A program made the position numbers and the translations under genes. From assembly GCF_013368755.1 (NCBI RefSeq), contig NC_049564.1:504001-568000 (forward strand): 64,000 nucleotides of DNA, written 5' to 3'. Source of the stretch: Talaromyces rugulosus. Its lineage: Eukaryota > Ascomycota > Eurotiomycetes > Eurotiales > Trichocomaceae. Of the stretch, positions 21,714 through 32,409 are shown one piece after another (position 1 is the stretch's first letter; each line of letters opens with the position of its first letter). A model generated the notes under the pieces. That model had not been told where the DNA came from. It ran no database searches and saw only the letters and a program-made list of their open reading frames with translations.

Positions 21714-22007
21714 TTAAGCATCCTCCTCGACATTCTCCTCGCCGTAGTTCTGCTCCTCTTTCGCGTCGCGTTCCGCGTCTTTGGCACCAGCGGCCTTCTT
21801 GTCTTCCTCCATGCGCTCTGTCAGAAAGACATTGACCTCGGCCTGCACCAGCGTCACCAGGCCACGCAGCTCGGACAGATAGGCCTTCTTTTCGGCAACC
21901 GAGTGGTCTCGGCGCAGTGGCGCAGCGATTTCGTGCTGGAAGGTGCGCGCGAGAGAAGGCTCCGGGGAGGCATACGAAGCAGAGATGGTGGGCTTTTCTG
22001 GCGCCAT
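21714..22007 (-). CDS. Gon7-like KEOPS/EKC subunit
   Basis: Small (97 residues) protein resembling fungal Gon7, the subunit of the KEOPS/EKC complex needed for the t6A modification of tRNAs. The N-terminal half has a beta-hairpin-like segment (TISASYASPEPS) and the conserved helical EKKAYLSELRGLVTLVQAE; the acidic, disordered tail (EEQNYGEENVEED) is typical of Gon7. I chose the ATG at 22007 because the family begins at about this point; the same frame stays open further upstream to 22139 but that part is low-complexity. It is divergent from HbrB, sharing about 400 bp of upstream DNA. Single exon. The assignment rests on short similarity and is less certain than for the larger genes. Confidence 0.7.
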   Translation of the reverse strand: MAPEKPTISASYASPEPSLARTFQHEIAAPLRRDHSVAEKKAYLSELRGLVTLVQAEVNVFLTERMEEDKKAAGAKDAERDAKEEQNYGEENVEEDA

Positions 22008-22410
22008 TGCGGATGCAGCTGCTGAGGTTGAGTGTGTTGAGCTGATTCTGTCGAACAAATAAAGCGTTGTGGTGCAACAGCTACAGCGCATAAAAAAAAA
22101 AGCTCGATGAGGGGTTGTCAGTGGCTGCAGCAGCGACACAGAGCGGGGACTCGCACCCAGCGGGATAAATCATAAGGGTCGCTCTTTCCCAGACCGGCTC
22201 CGCCTCCGCGGGCGCTCCTTCCCTGCAAACGAACAGAGTAAGTATTCAGTTACTACAGCCAGCCTCGCATCTCCCACAATCTTCCTTCTTCCTCTTTCTT
22301 GCCATGGACTCCCTCCCAGCTGTGTCTCTTCCCCCTCCTCGTCGACACTCTCTGGTATGAAGCGGTGGTGAGCGATCGTCGTTGCCTAGCCACCAGTGAC
22401 CACCTGCACA

Positions 22411-24951
22411 ATGCACTCGACCCGCCCTGACCGGCGAGCGGCGCCTCAGCAACCGCCTCCTCGCGCCCAGCAGCAACAGCAGCAGCAGCACCAGCGTCAG
22501 CGAATCGATGCACTACGCCCTGGCTCGTCGAGCAGCAGTGATGGCTCTTCCGCCTCGTCACAGGTGACCACGCTTTCCCGCCCCAAGAATAACACCCTCT
22601 ACTCGCTCAATTCGTCGTCTCACCGTCTCCCTCGCAACTCGTCCGGCGTCGGCAACGGCACCAACAGCAGCAACGTCTCCCTACCCTCCGTAACCGTTCA
22701 ACGACCAAGCGGCGGCGCTCCTGTGAGAGCGCAGCAGAATGAGCCTTTTACTCAAAAACAATTCCCGCGACTTCCCCAGCACCAGCAGCAACAGTCGCAC
22801 CATCATCATCGGCCGCGACAGCATTCACAGGGCTTCTTCGAACCGTCGCTTCCCACCGCCAGTCTCGCTGAACACGCCTCCAACATGACCGCCCTGTCCG
22901 CATCGCAGATTGCTGCGCAGGCGGCAATGCAGTCGACCCATCACGTCCGAAACCGATCGCAGACTGTCCCTGTCGAAGACGGGCCCAAGGGCCGCAAGGG
23001 CAGTCGAGACACTCCATCCCCATCCCAGTTTGCGCCCACTGTCACCGCCACCCACACTCGAAGAGACTTTTCAGCGCAGACGTATCAAAACGGCCTCGTG
23101 GGTTCGAATGCAGCCGCGGCGACAACTGCAGCCAACGTGGTCTTTCCACGCAGCCCCGGCGCGGAAACTGTGGACCAGAAACACAAGGCCGAAAGGTCAA
23201 AAAAGAAGCTCTTTTCAAAACCAAAACACATCGGCATATCGAGAGACAAGGAATGGAAGGACAAGGCTCTCCCGTCTCCTAGTAAACTCGGGTTTGGCGG
23301 ATCAGGCGGGCTGTCGAAAATCGTCAGTGCGTCGACAACAAACCTAACCGATATGAGCTCGAACAATTCATCCTTGTATAATCTGTCAAATGCTTCGGCC
23401 AGTACCGTCGTCCCGGTGGATAGGGCAGAGAAGGACAAGGACAAGGATAAGGACAAATCACACAAACACCACTTTTTATCACGGCAAAAATTAAAGCTTA
23501 AAGATGACCACTTTCATCTACCTCTATCATCGGCTTCCAGCAACTCCAAGCCATTGGATCCCAACGCACCGCAGTCTCTCTACAGCTTTACTCCGTCGTC
23601 TCCACTATCAACTGGATTTGGAAAGTCAGGGTTGGATATTCTTCACGGTGGTCGGGCTCTACGAGAGAAAAAGCGAGAAGAAAAGGCCATGGCATCGGCA
23701 GCGGCCATAGATGCAAATCGAGATCAAGAATCCGAGTGGCTTGCTGGCGCTGGCAGTGCGAACGCCTCAGCCGCGCTTGTTGGGGCTCCATCGCTGGCCA
23801 GTACAGCGGGAACGTACAACAACGACAGCGTGAAGGAAGCACTACAGGGCTTTGGTCTACATAATATGACGGCAGAAGACGTGTGGGACTTTCTCAAAGC
23901 GAAACTACTGGTCGTGTTTGACGGTGGAGATGTGCGGATCGCAGTGGAAGATTTGAATAAGCTTGTGATCATCCATATCCAACGCTGCGTACAGAAGCAT
24001 ATGCCAACAGTCGTCGAAGACCTACGAGATTTACTATACACAGGGTTTTCCACCCTGAACCACTCCATCAGTGGAGTGCAGGACGAGAAGTTGATTCCAC
24101 ATTTGGTCCAGATCTGGATCTCAGCGTTTGGGACTATTTTGCCCTTTATCCAAGCGGTTTTCCTGCCTTTGGATCTCGAATTCAAGGGCCACGGGTCTGT
24201 AATGAACGACCGCGAAGCCAGGGAATTTTGGGGCGCTTTTCCGACAAATCAAGACTCGCCGGAGACAGCAATCGGAGACGCGCTCGACGTGCGTACCATT
24301 GTGCTAATTGCATTCCGAGACGCAGTGATCCTACAGCGCTATGAAGGACTAAAGGCGGTCTTCTCTCGTCTGAGTCTAGACACAATCGATGCCACTTTTG
24401 GGGCATTGAGCGGCACTTCCAACAGCAGTAACAGTGGCGGTCGACCCGCCACGGCCGCCTCTTTAGATCCCAACTACAGTAGCGTCAACTCTCAGTCATC
24501 GAACGCGTTGAACGTCGCAGGCAGCTACTCATCAGACTCTCTCAGCGCGACACGGAGTCGCGCAACCTCAAACACGTCATCGAACCCAGACCAGTTGATT
24601 TTCCAGTCGTTTACATCGCCGCAGCGCCAAATGCAGTCATTCCGCTTCAACCAGGCTACAGACACCTCGCATGTAATCACTGACACGGTAGGCCGGCTAC
24701 TGCAGTGTTTCAGCGTGCTTGCCAGCGTGCAGAGCAACGATGAGGCCCAGGAGCGCGTCGAAACGCTGATGAAATCGCTCAAGCACAATTGGCTTGGGCG
24801 CGGCCGCACAGGACGCGACCGACGAGGCTTTGTCGGCACCAAAGTGCGGCCAGTGGCTCTGACCGGCGATTCAGCGAGTGGCAAGACGAACGGCAGCGAG
24901 AATGGGCGTTGGAATATGGCATCGTCTTGGAGCATGAATAGCATGCTGTAG
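22411..24951 (+). CDS. HbrB-like TORC2 subunit
   Basis: Orthologue-like member of the HbrB/Bit61/PRR5 family, a subunit of TOR complex 2 that influences hyphal polarity and branching in moulds. One exon, 846 residues. The first 380 residues are low-complexity and disordered (Gln, Ser, Asn and His runs such as AQQQQQQQHQRQR), with short conserved islands (LFSKPKHIGISRDKEWKDK). The HbrB domain spans about residues 475-660: MTAEDVWDFLKAKLL, DLNKLVIIHIQRCV, LIPHLVQIWISAFG and VFLPLDLEF are its core motifs; DVRTIVLIAFRD follows. The frame is open from 22396, but 22411 is the first ATG. The gene sits head to head with the Gon7-like gene. Confidence 0.93.
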   Translation: MHSTRPDRRAAPQQPPPRAQQQQQQQHQRQRIDALRPGSSSSSDGSSASSQVTTLSRPKNNTLYSLNSSSHRLPRNSSGVGNGTNSSNVSLPSVTVQRPSGGAPVRAQQNEPFTQKQFPRLPQHQQQQSHHHHRPRQHSQGFFEPSLPTASLAEHASNMTALSASQIAAQAAMQSTHHVRNRSQTVPVEDGPKGRKGSRDTPSPSQFAPTVTATHTRRDFSAQTYQNGLVGSNAAAATTAANVVFPRSPGAETVDQKHKAERSKKKLFSKPKHIGISRDKEWKDKALPSPSKLGFGGSGGLSKIVSASTTNLTDMSSNNSSLYNLSNASASTVVPVDRAEKDKDKDKDKSHKHHFLSRQKLKLKDDHFHLPLSSASSNSKPLDPNAPQSLYSFTPSSPLSTGFGKSGLDILHGGRALREKKREEKAMASAAAIDANRDQESEWLAGAGSANASAALVGAPSLASTAGTYNNDSVKEALQGFGLHNMTAEDVWDFLKAKLLVVFDGGDVRIAVEDLNKLVIIHIQRCVQKHMPTVVEDLRDLLYTGFSTLNHSISGVQDEKLIPHLVQIWISAFGTILPFIQAVFLPLDLEFKGHGSVMNDREAREFWGAFPTNQDSPETAIGDALDVRTIVLIAFRDAVILQRYEGLKAVFSRLSLDTIDATFGALSGTSNSSNSGGRPATAASLDPNYSSVNSQSSNALNVAGSYSSDSLSATRSRATSNTSSNPDQLIFQSFTSPQRQMQSFRFNQATDTSHVITDTVGRLLQCFSVLASVQSNDEAQERVETLMKSLKHNWLGRGRTGRDRRGFVGTKVRPVALTGDSASGKTNGSENGRWNMASSWSMNSML

Positions 24952-25408
24952 CTAGGCTGTTGAGTAGTTATACTGTACAATACGAAAGCAGGTTCTTTCT
25001 GATGCTATGAATGAAGTGACTATCATATATCAATTGATGTTTGAGCATGGATTGTAGACTATATTCAACATTCAAAGGACCTGACTGAACGCGAATTAGT
25101 CCCTTGACGGCCCGATGGTAAAGAAATGCAATATCCTACCACACATCAAAATTATTTATTAGTGGAAAATAGTCATCTCGACATGGCATCCGCCTTAGGT
25201 TAGGTTCATACGAGCTCGTGTATGTCTAACCCGATTAAGTCATTCTTGTTCTCATCATGTTCTTTTGGTCGTTCTATAGTCCTAGAATCCTGGAAACGGA
25301 TGAAACATCGGCTGAAAATTGAAAAAGAGTAAATACTTAAATAGCTTGTTTCTCATTCCCTGACTTTAATTTTTTTTTCATAGTATCGATCTCCGTGTTT
25401 TCTCCAAC
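24952..25408. other. Intergenic region
   Basis: No gene recognised. It holds the 3' end of the HbrB gene and the promoter of the oxidoreductase gene; a run of T with a CT-rich patch near 25360-25380 precedes the next start. Confidence 0.5.
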
Positions 25409-26714
25409 ATGGAAGTACAAAAATCCCGTCAATGGATCCTACAAAACAAACCTCAAGGTCTTCCTATCCTTGACAGGGGACACAATGGGACCTTTGCACT
25501 TGTCACCGCAACTTTACCCCAACTTGGCGAGAACCAAGTCCTCGTGAAACCCGTTTACCTCTCCAACGACCCAGCCCAGCAAGTTTGGATGTCAATGTCA
25601 ACAGCAGACTGCCACCCGGAAAGAGCATACGCACCTCCCATCGAAGTAGGGGATCCAATTGCTGCTTTTGCAATTGCGGAGGTTGTCGAGTCACAATGTG
25701 CGAGATTGTCGCCTGGGATTCTCGTCTACGGCAGGGTCAGCTGGAGTGATCTGGCTATTATAGACGAGAAGGATTGTTTTTTCACTCTCGAGAGTCCGAC
25801 AGAAAAAGGACTTAGTATCACACAGCGCATGGGCTCTCTCGGTCTGTCCGGATTGACTGCTTATTATGGCTTGTATGACATTGTCAACGCAACAGCAAAT
25901 GACTCGATTGTGATCAGCGGTGCAGCCGGTGCAGTCGGGATAATGGCAGTCCAGATCGCAAAAAGAATCATTGGATGCAAATATGTAAGTACAATGGCCA
26001 AATCTATTCTGACACCTATTCTGATCATTTTTTTAATGTGTGTTTAGGTTATTGGTATAGCTGGAACAGACGAGAAATGCCGCTTTGTGGAAAAGCTCGG
26101 CGCAGATGTATGCCTAAACTATCGCAGTTCCTCGTTTGAAGCAGATCTTCAAGAAGCGACTAAAGACTGTGTTGATGTATACTTTGGTGGGTAAATTTGA
26201 TTTATATATATTTGCTATGCTACTCTCTAATTTTTGGTCATTAGATAATGTTGGTGGCCGGATTCTCGACATGATGCTCAAACGCCTCAAGGCTCAGGGC
26301 CGTGTGGCCGCTTGGTATGTATTCAAATGTCTATTCTACTTTTCTATTTCACAGTTAACAGCTGGATCTTAGTGGAGCAATTGCCAATTACAGTAACGAT
26401 GACAGTCAACTCGGACTTGCAAATTATGTGGTAAGTAGCCATAGACACACAAGAAACGACAGCAAATTGATTTATTGTAACTGCAGGACGTTGTGACAAT
26501 GCGCCTAAAGATACTAGGGTTTAACGTAGCAGATTATATACACAAGTCAGCAGAGGTGTCTGAAATCTTGCTACAGGCTTGGAAAGAAGGCAAGATTGTG
26601 TTGGGTGCTGAGACTGAGACGGTCTTTGAATCGAGGCTCGAAGAGGTTCCGCATACTTGGCTGGAGATTTTCAAGGGAGGGAATAAGGGCAAGATGATTA
26701 CAAAAGTTATCTAA
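25409..26714 (+). CDS. NADP-dependent MDR-family oxidoreductase
   Basis: Zinc-free medium-chain reductase of the leukotriene B4 dehydrogenase / double-bond reductase type, which reduces alpha,beta-unsaturated ketones or aldehydes with NADPH. Five exons (25409-25984, 26048-26186, 26245-26314, 26373-26430, 26487-26714) give 356 residues, the usual family length. The N-terminal GroES-like domain contains VKPVYLSNDPAQQVWM; the Rossmann fold carries AAGAVGIMAVQIAK, with IGIAGTDEKCRFVEKLGAD following. The conserved DNVGG and the C-terminal GKIVLGAETETVF region are present. Every splice is GT-AG and keeps the frame, and the join points match where the family is continuous. The natural substrate cannot be inferred. 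Confidence 0.9.
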
Positions 26715-27536
26715 TACTCCTTCCTGGTCATATATTTAATTTTGATGCCCGCCTGAGATACCATGGCCTATACTGCATGCAGTTGACATGTCAAGTTTCA
26801 CTGGGCTCTGCGAAACAATACTTGGCGTATTTGTATCAATACGAACCAGTTTGTTACAGTATATTTAATGTAGCCAGTTAAATCCTTCAAAAATCAATAT
26901 TAAAATATATGTGACTTATTGCAGAATATCCACCGATCAATGAACAAAGGCCAATCACACTAACTCTTCTGGTGTCACACAATGAGGCGGACAGCTTCGA
27001 AGCAATGCAATTTGCTGACAGAACCCCACTGGCTCGCATCATTTTGACCAAGGTCTGCAGAGTCCATGCAAGGTCGTGGTCGAGACTCTACCAAAAGTCG
27101 GTGACTATCTGCTAGCCTAGCTTCACTTTTAAATGCTGGCGGGGCCGGTTAATTATAGCTGACAGGGCCATTACTGACACTTAGTACTGTAAAGCTAATA
27201 CAGATTGAAATTGAAAACATTAGTTTATTATTTCTATTTACATTAGCCTGTTTTGTATGATTTTTTTCATTACACTCACTGTCAAAATAAAAACATTATC
27301 TTAGATATTTAACTACTAAATTTTAAATACTATCTGACCTGCTCAACTGTAAGTCTGGCAACCTTCTATAAGCCTATCAGCCGGTCGGTTTGAGGCGCTT
27401 ATATTCGGCAAACCTTGATACATCATACTGCCGTCTCAAGCCCTGGTGTGCATATAGCCGACTTGAAGCCTACAACATTTACGACACCCGCAACTGTGTC
27501 CTATTGTTGGCACGACACCTACTCTAAAAGTCAATC
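26715..27536. other. Intergenic region
   Basis: AT-rich stretch of about 820 bp with no supported gene, repeat or RNA. It would contain the promoter of the dehydratase gene. Confidence 0.5.
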
Positions 27537-28663
27537 ATGGCAGAACTTTCGACATGCCTTCCATTGACCAGAGAGTCCACCCTCAAGGCCCATGAGCTAA
27601 TCAAACCTTTTATACACCGCACTCCGGTGCTCACCAGCAGGGCATTAAACGAGATTGCATCAAACCCCCGGGCCCAGGAAAATGGAGATCGCCAGCCTGC
27701 AAAGCCGGTCATCCGACTATGGTTCAAGTGTGAAAACTTGCAGCGCATAGGAGCTTTTAAAGCCCGTGGTGCATTCTACGCTATCGAGAGGCTAAAGCAA
27801 GATCCAAGCTTCAGCGAGAGTGGCGGCATGGAAAAAGGTGTCGTCGGGTTCAGTGCAGGTGAGAAGACGTATATCTCCTTCAGATCGCAACGCTAAGCCG
27901 GTCATTGAAGGTAATCATGCCCAAGCACTCGCTCTCGCTGCCAAGGAGAGTGGCATCCCGGCGTACATCGTCATGCCTGACATTACGCGACCGAACAAGA
28001 TCGCAGCTACGAGGGGCTATGGAGCCAAAGTCATACTTTGCTCAAAATTCGAGCGAGACTACAGCCGCCAAGATAGTAGCCGAAAAGGGTGCTCGTCTTG
28101 TGCTACCTTTCAATCATCCGGATATCATTCTTGGACAAGCAACTGCAGTCCTGGAGCTCCAAGAGCAAGCCGACAATCTCGATGCCATCATCGCGCCCTG
28201 TAGTGGTGGAGGGCTATTAGCAGGTACTGCGCTCAGTTGTGATGGAACCTCTGTTCGCGTCTTTGGTGCTGAACCCGAGTTCGAGGGCGCTGATGATTGT
28301 CGACGCGGGTTCCTCACGGGCGAGAGGATCACGAGCGTCAATACCAGCACCATCGCAGATGGGCTGATGGGCGTTGTCGGCGAGATCCCCTGGAGCATCA
28401 TCTATGAGCGAAAGCTCGTTGATGGCATGTTTGCAGTGTCTGAAGAGCAGATTCTCGAGGCGACAAGGTTGATCCTGGAGAGGCTTAAGGTGGTAGTCGA
28501 GCCTGCTGCGGCTGTGCCGCTGGCAGTGGCTCTGTATAATGAGGAATTTAGGCGGCTAGTGGAGGAGGAGGCCGGCGAGAAGGGTTGGGACTTGGGACTG
28601 ATTTTGAGCGGGGGGAATGTCAGCGCTGAGGGACTGGCGAAACTGTTTGGGAGTACGAAATAA
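27537..28663 (+). pseudogene. Serine/threonine dehydratase or serine racemase family, frameshifted
   Basis: PLP-dependent fold II enzyme of the serine/threonine dehydratase, serine racemase and hydroxyaspartate lyase group. Exon 1 is 27537-27858; a 52-nt intron is followed by the second part from 27911. The PLP lysine lies in GAFKARGAF, the coenzyme asparagine loop is split by the intron (SAG|GNHAQA), the phosphate loop is SGGGLLAG, and LSGGN ends the protein. The reading frame shifts by one base at the AAAA run at 28044-28047: the first frame stops at 28203 while the conserved sequence (ETTAAKIVAEKG) continues in another frame to 28663. No small intron repairs this. Either the gene is freshly inactivated or one base was miscalled. 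Everything else is intact. Confidence 0.85.
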
Positions 28664-29010
28664 ATCTATGGCATAAGGAAGCATTGATGCTACAAGGTAA
28701 TTACATGACCCTGTAGAAATGACGAGGCTCGACAATTACGAGATTAATAGAAATATAATGTATTCAGTGGTATGTAATTCCTTAACTAGACAGTTTGACT
28801 AATAGTTAGAATTTTTAGTTGATAAAAAAATACACATGAAGATATTAAAGCTTCGTATGAAAGTGTATGAAAGTGTATGAAGGTTTTGAAATTTAGAATC
28901 TATTAATAATAAGAATATAAGCATATAAAACTGTGGACCCCCTAGTGAGCTTCCCCGCGATTTCGTACGGAAACTTCATTCATTCATCTACTGTGACGTC
29001 CAAGAGCATT

Positions 29011-30356
29011 ATGGATATCAAAAGCGCCCAGAACGGTGTTCCTTCCGGTCTACACCCTACCCTGATTGAGACTGATACTAAAAACAAAAACCGGGCTCGG
29101 TTAATTATTGGTATTGATTTCGGCACGACCTCCTCCAAGGCGGCTTTTACCTTGTTGTCTAGCGATGAAGTCCACGAAGGCATTGTCACTGAATGGCCTG
29201 GTGCTGGTACACATACCAAGCAAGATATTCCCACTACACTGTACTACGATTCCTATCAGAACGTGGCGGGATGGGGTTTAGAACCTGCTGATGCTCTGGG
29301 ACCTCTTGGCTACCCTAAACCGGGTGTGCAGAAAGTCGACTGGTTCAAGCTGCATTTAACTGCACCTGAGACCGCTCATCCCCTACCGCCTGGCAAATCA
29401 GATATTGATGTTATCGCTGATTACTTGCTGAAGATGCGAGTATCTGTGCATGCACAGTTGCAGAAGACCTTGTGTGATGCTTTTGATCGGGAGCAAGACA
29501 GCATCCACTATTACTTGGTTGTGCCTGCTATCTGGAATGATGCTGCCAAGGCAGCTATTCGTGTTGCTGCGACCCAGGCAGGGCTTTTACATACCGGAAA
29601 CAACAAGAATCAGTTGACGCTTATCACCGGGCCCAGGGCAGCTGCCATGTTTTACGTGAAGACTGGATTCTGGGAATTGGAGACCAGAAACACTAGCCTT
29701 ATTGTTGACTGTGGTGGTGGATTTGTCGACTTGACCGCTTATGAGGTCAAGGAGAAGCCATTCAAATTGACTGAGTGCACGCCTTCGTCCGGTGACTTAT
29801 GCGGTTCGACAGACCTCAATCGCAACTTTACCAAAATACTGCGCGCCAAGATTAAGAAGATAGGGCTAAGGCCAGGACGGATCTTCGCCAAGTGCACGAT
29901 AGACTTTGAGAACCGGATCAAGGTCGAGTTCCGTAACAATGGCCAGAAATGGCACATTGACGTTGGGGTCGAAGCCGATTTCCCTGAGGCTGATATTAAA
30001 GACGGTTACATGACCTTTACAAATGAGGAGATTCTGCAGTGCTTTACGCCAGTCGTCAACCGCATCTCAGAATTAGTACTCAATCAGATTTCTTCCATCC
30101 AGGGAGGGGGCCGGCAGCTTCAGGTAGTTCATACATTCATACAAAAATGCTGTTTGTTATGCTAAACTAAAATGTTTTATAGAGGATTCTTTTTATCGGT
30201 GGATTTGGGACATCCGAATATCTTTTCAACGAGATTAAACAGCACATCCCTTCTCATTTACAGTCCCAAGTCACGCGTCTTATGAATTCATCTTCAGCCA
30301 CAGTCAAAGGTGCCGTCATGGCTGGCATTGAGGGGCACCAAGCAGGTGGATTATAG
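29011..30356 (+). CDS. Hsp70-like ATPase-domain protein, short
   Basis: Member of the fungal Hsp70-like group, which keeps the actin/Hsp70 nucleotide-binding fold without the standard chaperone substrate domain. Two exons, 29011-30123 and 30183-30356, give 428 residues. Phosphate loop 1 is DFGTTSSKAAF (about residue 35), VVPAIWNDAAKAAIR is the conserved middle segment, phosphate loop 2 is DCGGGFVDLTAYEV, and the adenosine motif FIGGFGTSEYLF lies in exon 2. The open frame extends to 28933, but that codon is GTG; 29011 is the first ATG. It stops soon after the GAVMAG motif, whereas relatives I know usually continue for about 100-150 residues, so the C-terminus may be truncated. Function unknown. 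Confidence 0.82.
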
Positions 30357-30420
30357 TCCGATATCTACGTATAATATTATTGTCAAAGCCTTTTTCACTT
30401 CACTCATCGTTATATTACTA

Positions 30421-32409
30421 TCAACGCCCATCGCCAATATACTTCTCACACCATCGTCCAGTTCTCAGCACCATATCAACCCAATATTTCTGGTCTTCAT
30501 AAAAATGGCCCTGACGGGGATAAATAACCAATTCAAATGGGATGTCATAGCTCCGCAAAGCGCGCCGCAAAGCCCATGCTTGAGTTACAGGGCATCGAGC
30601 GTCTGCCTCCCCGTGTAATATCAGCATCGGGGGCACCACGGGGGCACCTTCAGCGTCTGCCCGCCTCGAGGCTTCTTTGAATGCCCACAGGGCGCTCGCG
30701 GAGCGGTTTCGTGTGTCATCAAAGTCCATATTCCACGCAACACCATCGCGGGAGAGTTCGGGCTCAAAGACGCAGCCAAGATCAGAGGTCAGGGCCATGG
30801 AATCAATGTCGCAGATGCTAGAACCGGCTATAGCAGCCCGGAACCGCCAATCTCCATCGTGCGAGCCATTACGCACACTGCAAAGATTGGTTAAGAAGCC
30901 CCCCTGGCTCCAGCCGCCTACCAACAATCTTTCTTTATCTGCATAGCCCCTGTCTATCGCACACTGTGTAAGTGTGATCACATCCGCATAATCGTATACG
31001 CCGAGTCCTCCGATAGAATAAGACCCGAAGCGCTCTCCGCGGCCGCTACTTCCACGATAATTCGGCAGCAATATTCCGAAACCTAGGGACAACAGATACG
31101 GAGCTAGCATATAATAATATGTGTTAAATGCATTTGTCAGACGGGTGTTGGGTCCGCCGTGGATGAGCACGGCGGTTGGCAACGGACGACAGGGAGTATC
31201 ACTAGACGCATAAGACTTTGGGGTTAAGTAGAGGGCGTCTAGCTCAACCTCGCCATCCGATGATATCTGCGTCAAGAAACTACACGTGCCAAAACGACGG
31301 TCAGCGAAACGATTTCCGTGGTTTGATATCTTCGTCATGGTCTCCTCATTAGACGAGTTAGTCGTATAGACTTCGGCAGGTTGGTTGATGTTTGAAGTTG
31401 CCACGGCGAGGACAAAATTACCATCCGCGTCGGATTCAACGGCGAACGCTTCAAGTTCCTCCGGTTTACTGTATAGAACTGTGCCGTCGAGGAGACATAC
31501 ACGAGAATCAAGCCTATGTTGCACATGCACAACAAGGGTCCCTTTACTGTCACGAGCGAGGCCGATGGAGTCGTCCTCAAGTCCAAATGCTGACCACTCA
31601 TATCGGTGGTCCCGACTGCCAGAATCGGTTCGGTAAACGCCATGGCCGGCAAACGTCTTGCTCGCGGGAACACCTGCACAGAAGTAGAGATGTCCGTCGA
31701 CGGCCCATGTAAGGTCAATGACCACCCTAGGGAAGTGACACAGCTCTTCTATAGAGACAAGGTCAGTATCAATGACAGAGATGGCCGTTCCGGTAAGGTG
31801 AGGCTCTTCAATGTCGGGTGTGAGGCAACTCGAAAACCCTATGCGAGTTCCATCTGGACTCCAACATAGACCAGTGACATGTCTGTCGAGCTTGACGGTC
31901 CGCACTCGCTTTGTACGTACATCAACAACTCTCAACTGAGTAAATCGCCAAGATTCCCCCCAGGCCCGTAGTTCTGTGGACTGAGGATCCTCGTCTGCGG
32001 AGAGAAAGGCAATATGCGAGCCGCACGGGGAAAATGCAAAGGCCGTGATGGGACTCGCATTCCCCACCGGCGTTATAGGATAGGCTTCTCCACCCTGCTG
32101 CAATGGCAGCAAATATAGAGCCCACTTGGTGCCTGCACCAGCCCGATCTGAGATGAATGCCACCGCCGTTCCGTCGGGGCTCCAGGCGGGGGCGTAGTCG
32201 CGAAACAGTCCCGGAGTGAGCTGAACTGAAGAATCAGGGACGTCGGTTGAGGCCAACCAAAGGGTAGATACCGCGAATTTCCCCTTTCGATGGCCCCATG
32301 TGAGTTCGGAGGAGTAGAGCACCTTCTTGCGGTCCGGGGAAATCCGGATAGACTTTGGGATTTCGAGGTCGCACAGAGACTGGATGAGCTGCTCGTTGCT
32401 TGTAGCCAT
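30421..32409 (-). CDS. S9 family serine peptidase (acylaminoacyl-peptidase/DPP-like)
   Basis: Prolyl-oligopeptidase-type hydrolase that would release acylated amino acids or dipeptides from peptides; 662 residues, single exon. The N-terminal half is a WD/Kelch-like beta-propeller with repeated SPDGT and SPCGSH motifs. The C-terminal alpha/beta hydrolase has the nucleophile in GGWSQGG (about residue 501), the aspartate in HGEADARCPV and the histidine in RQGHFYEDQKYW, so the catalytic triad is complete. I start it at 32409 (ATGGCTACA); an in-frame ATG at 32469 would add 20 residues. No signal peptide is evident with this start, suggesting a cytosolic enzyme. Its 3' end lies about 65 bp from that of the Hsp70-like gene (convergent). 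Confidence 0.9.
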   Translation of the reverse strand: MATSNEQLIQSLCDLEIPKSIRISPDRKKVLYSSELTWGHRKGKFAVSTLWLASTDVPDSSVQLTPGLFRDYAPAWSPDGTAVAFISDRAGAGTKWALYLLPLQQGGEAYPITPVGNASPITAFAFSPCGSHIAFLSADEDPQSTELRAWGESWRFTQLRVVDVRTKRVRTVKLDRHVTGLCWSPDGTRIGFSSCLTPDIEEPHLTGTAISVIDTDLVSIEELCHFPRVVIDLTWAVDGHLYFCAGVPASKTFAGHGVYRTDSGSRDHRYEWSAFGLEDDSIGLARDSKGTLVVHVQHRLDSRVCLLDGTVLYSKPEELEAFAVESDADGNFVLAVATSNINQPAEVYTTNSSNEETMTKISNHGNRFADRRFGTCSFLTQISSDGEVELDALYLTPKSYASSDTPCRPLPTAVLIHGGPNTRLTNAFNTYYYMLAPYLLSLGFGILLPNYRGSSGRGERFGSYSIGGLGVYDYADVITLTQCAIDRGYADKERLLVGGWSQGGFLTNLCSVRNGSHDGDWRFRAAIAGSSICDIDSMALTSDLGCVFEPELSRDGVAWNMDFDDTRNRSASALWAFKEASRRADAEGAPVVPPMLILHGEADARCPVTQAWALRRALRSYDIPFELVIYPRQGHFYEDQKYWVDMVLRTGRWCEKYIGDGR

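Noticed and set aside
23098..23110. GGGTTCGAATGC, similar to a tRNA T-loop
   Set aside because: It lies inside the HbrB coding exon and no cloverleaf can be built around it.
18137..24951. Functional cluster of Vps39, Gon7 and HbrB
   Set aside because: The three proteins act in unrelated complexes and the spacing is normal for the genome, so adjacency is not evidence of a system.
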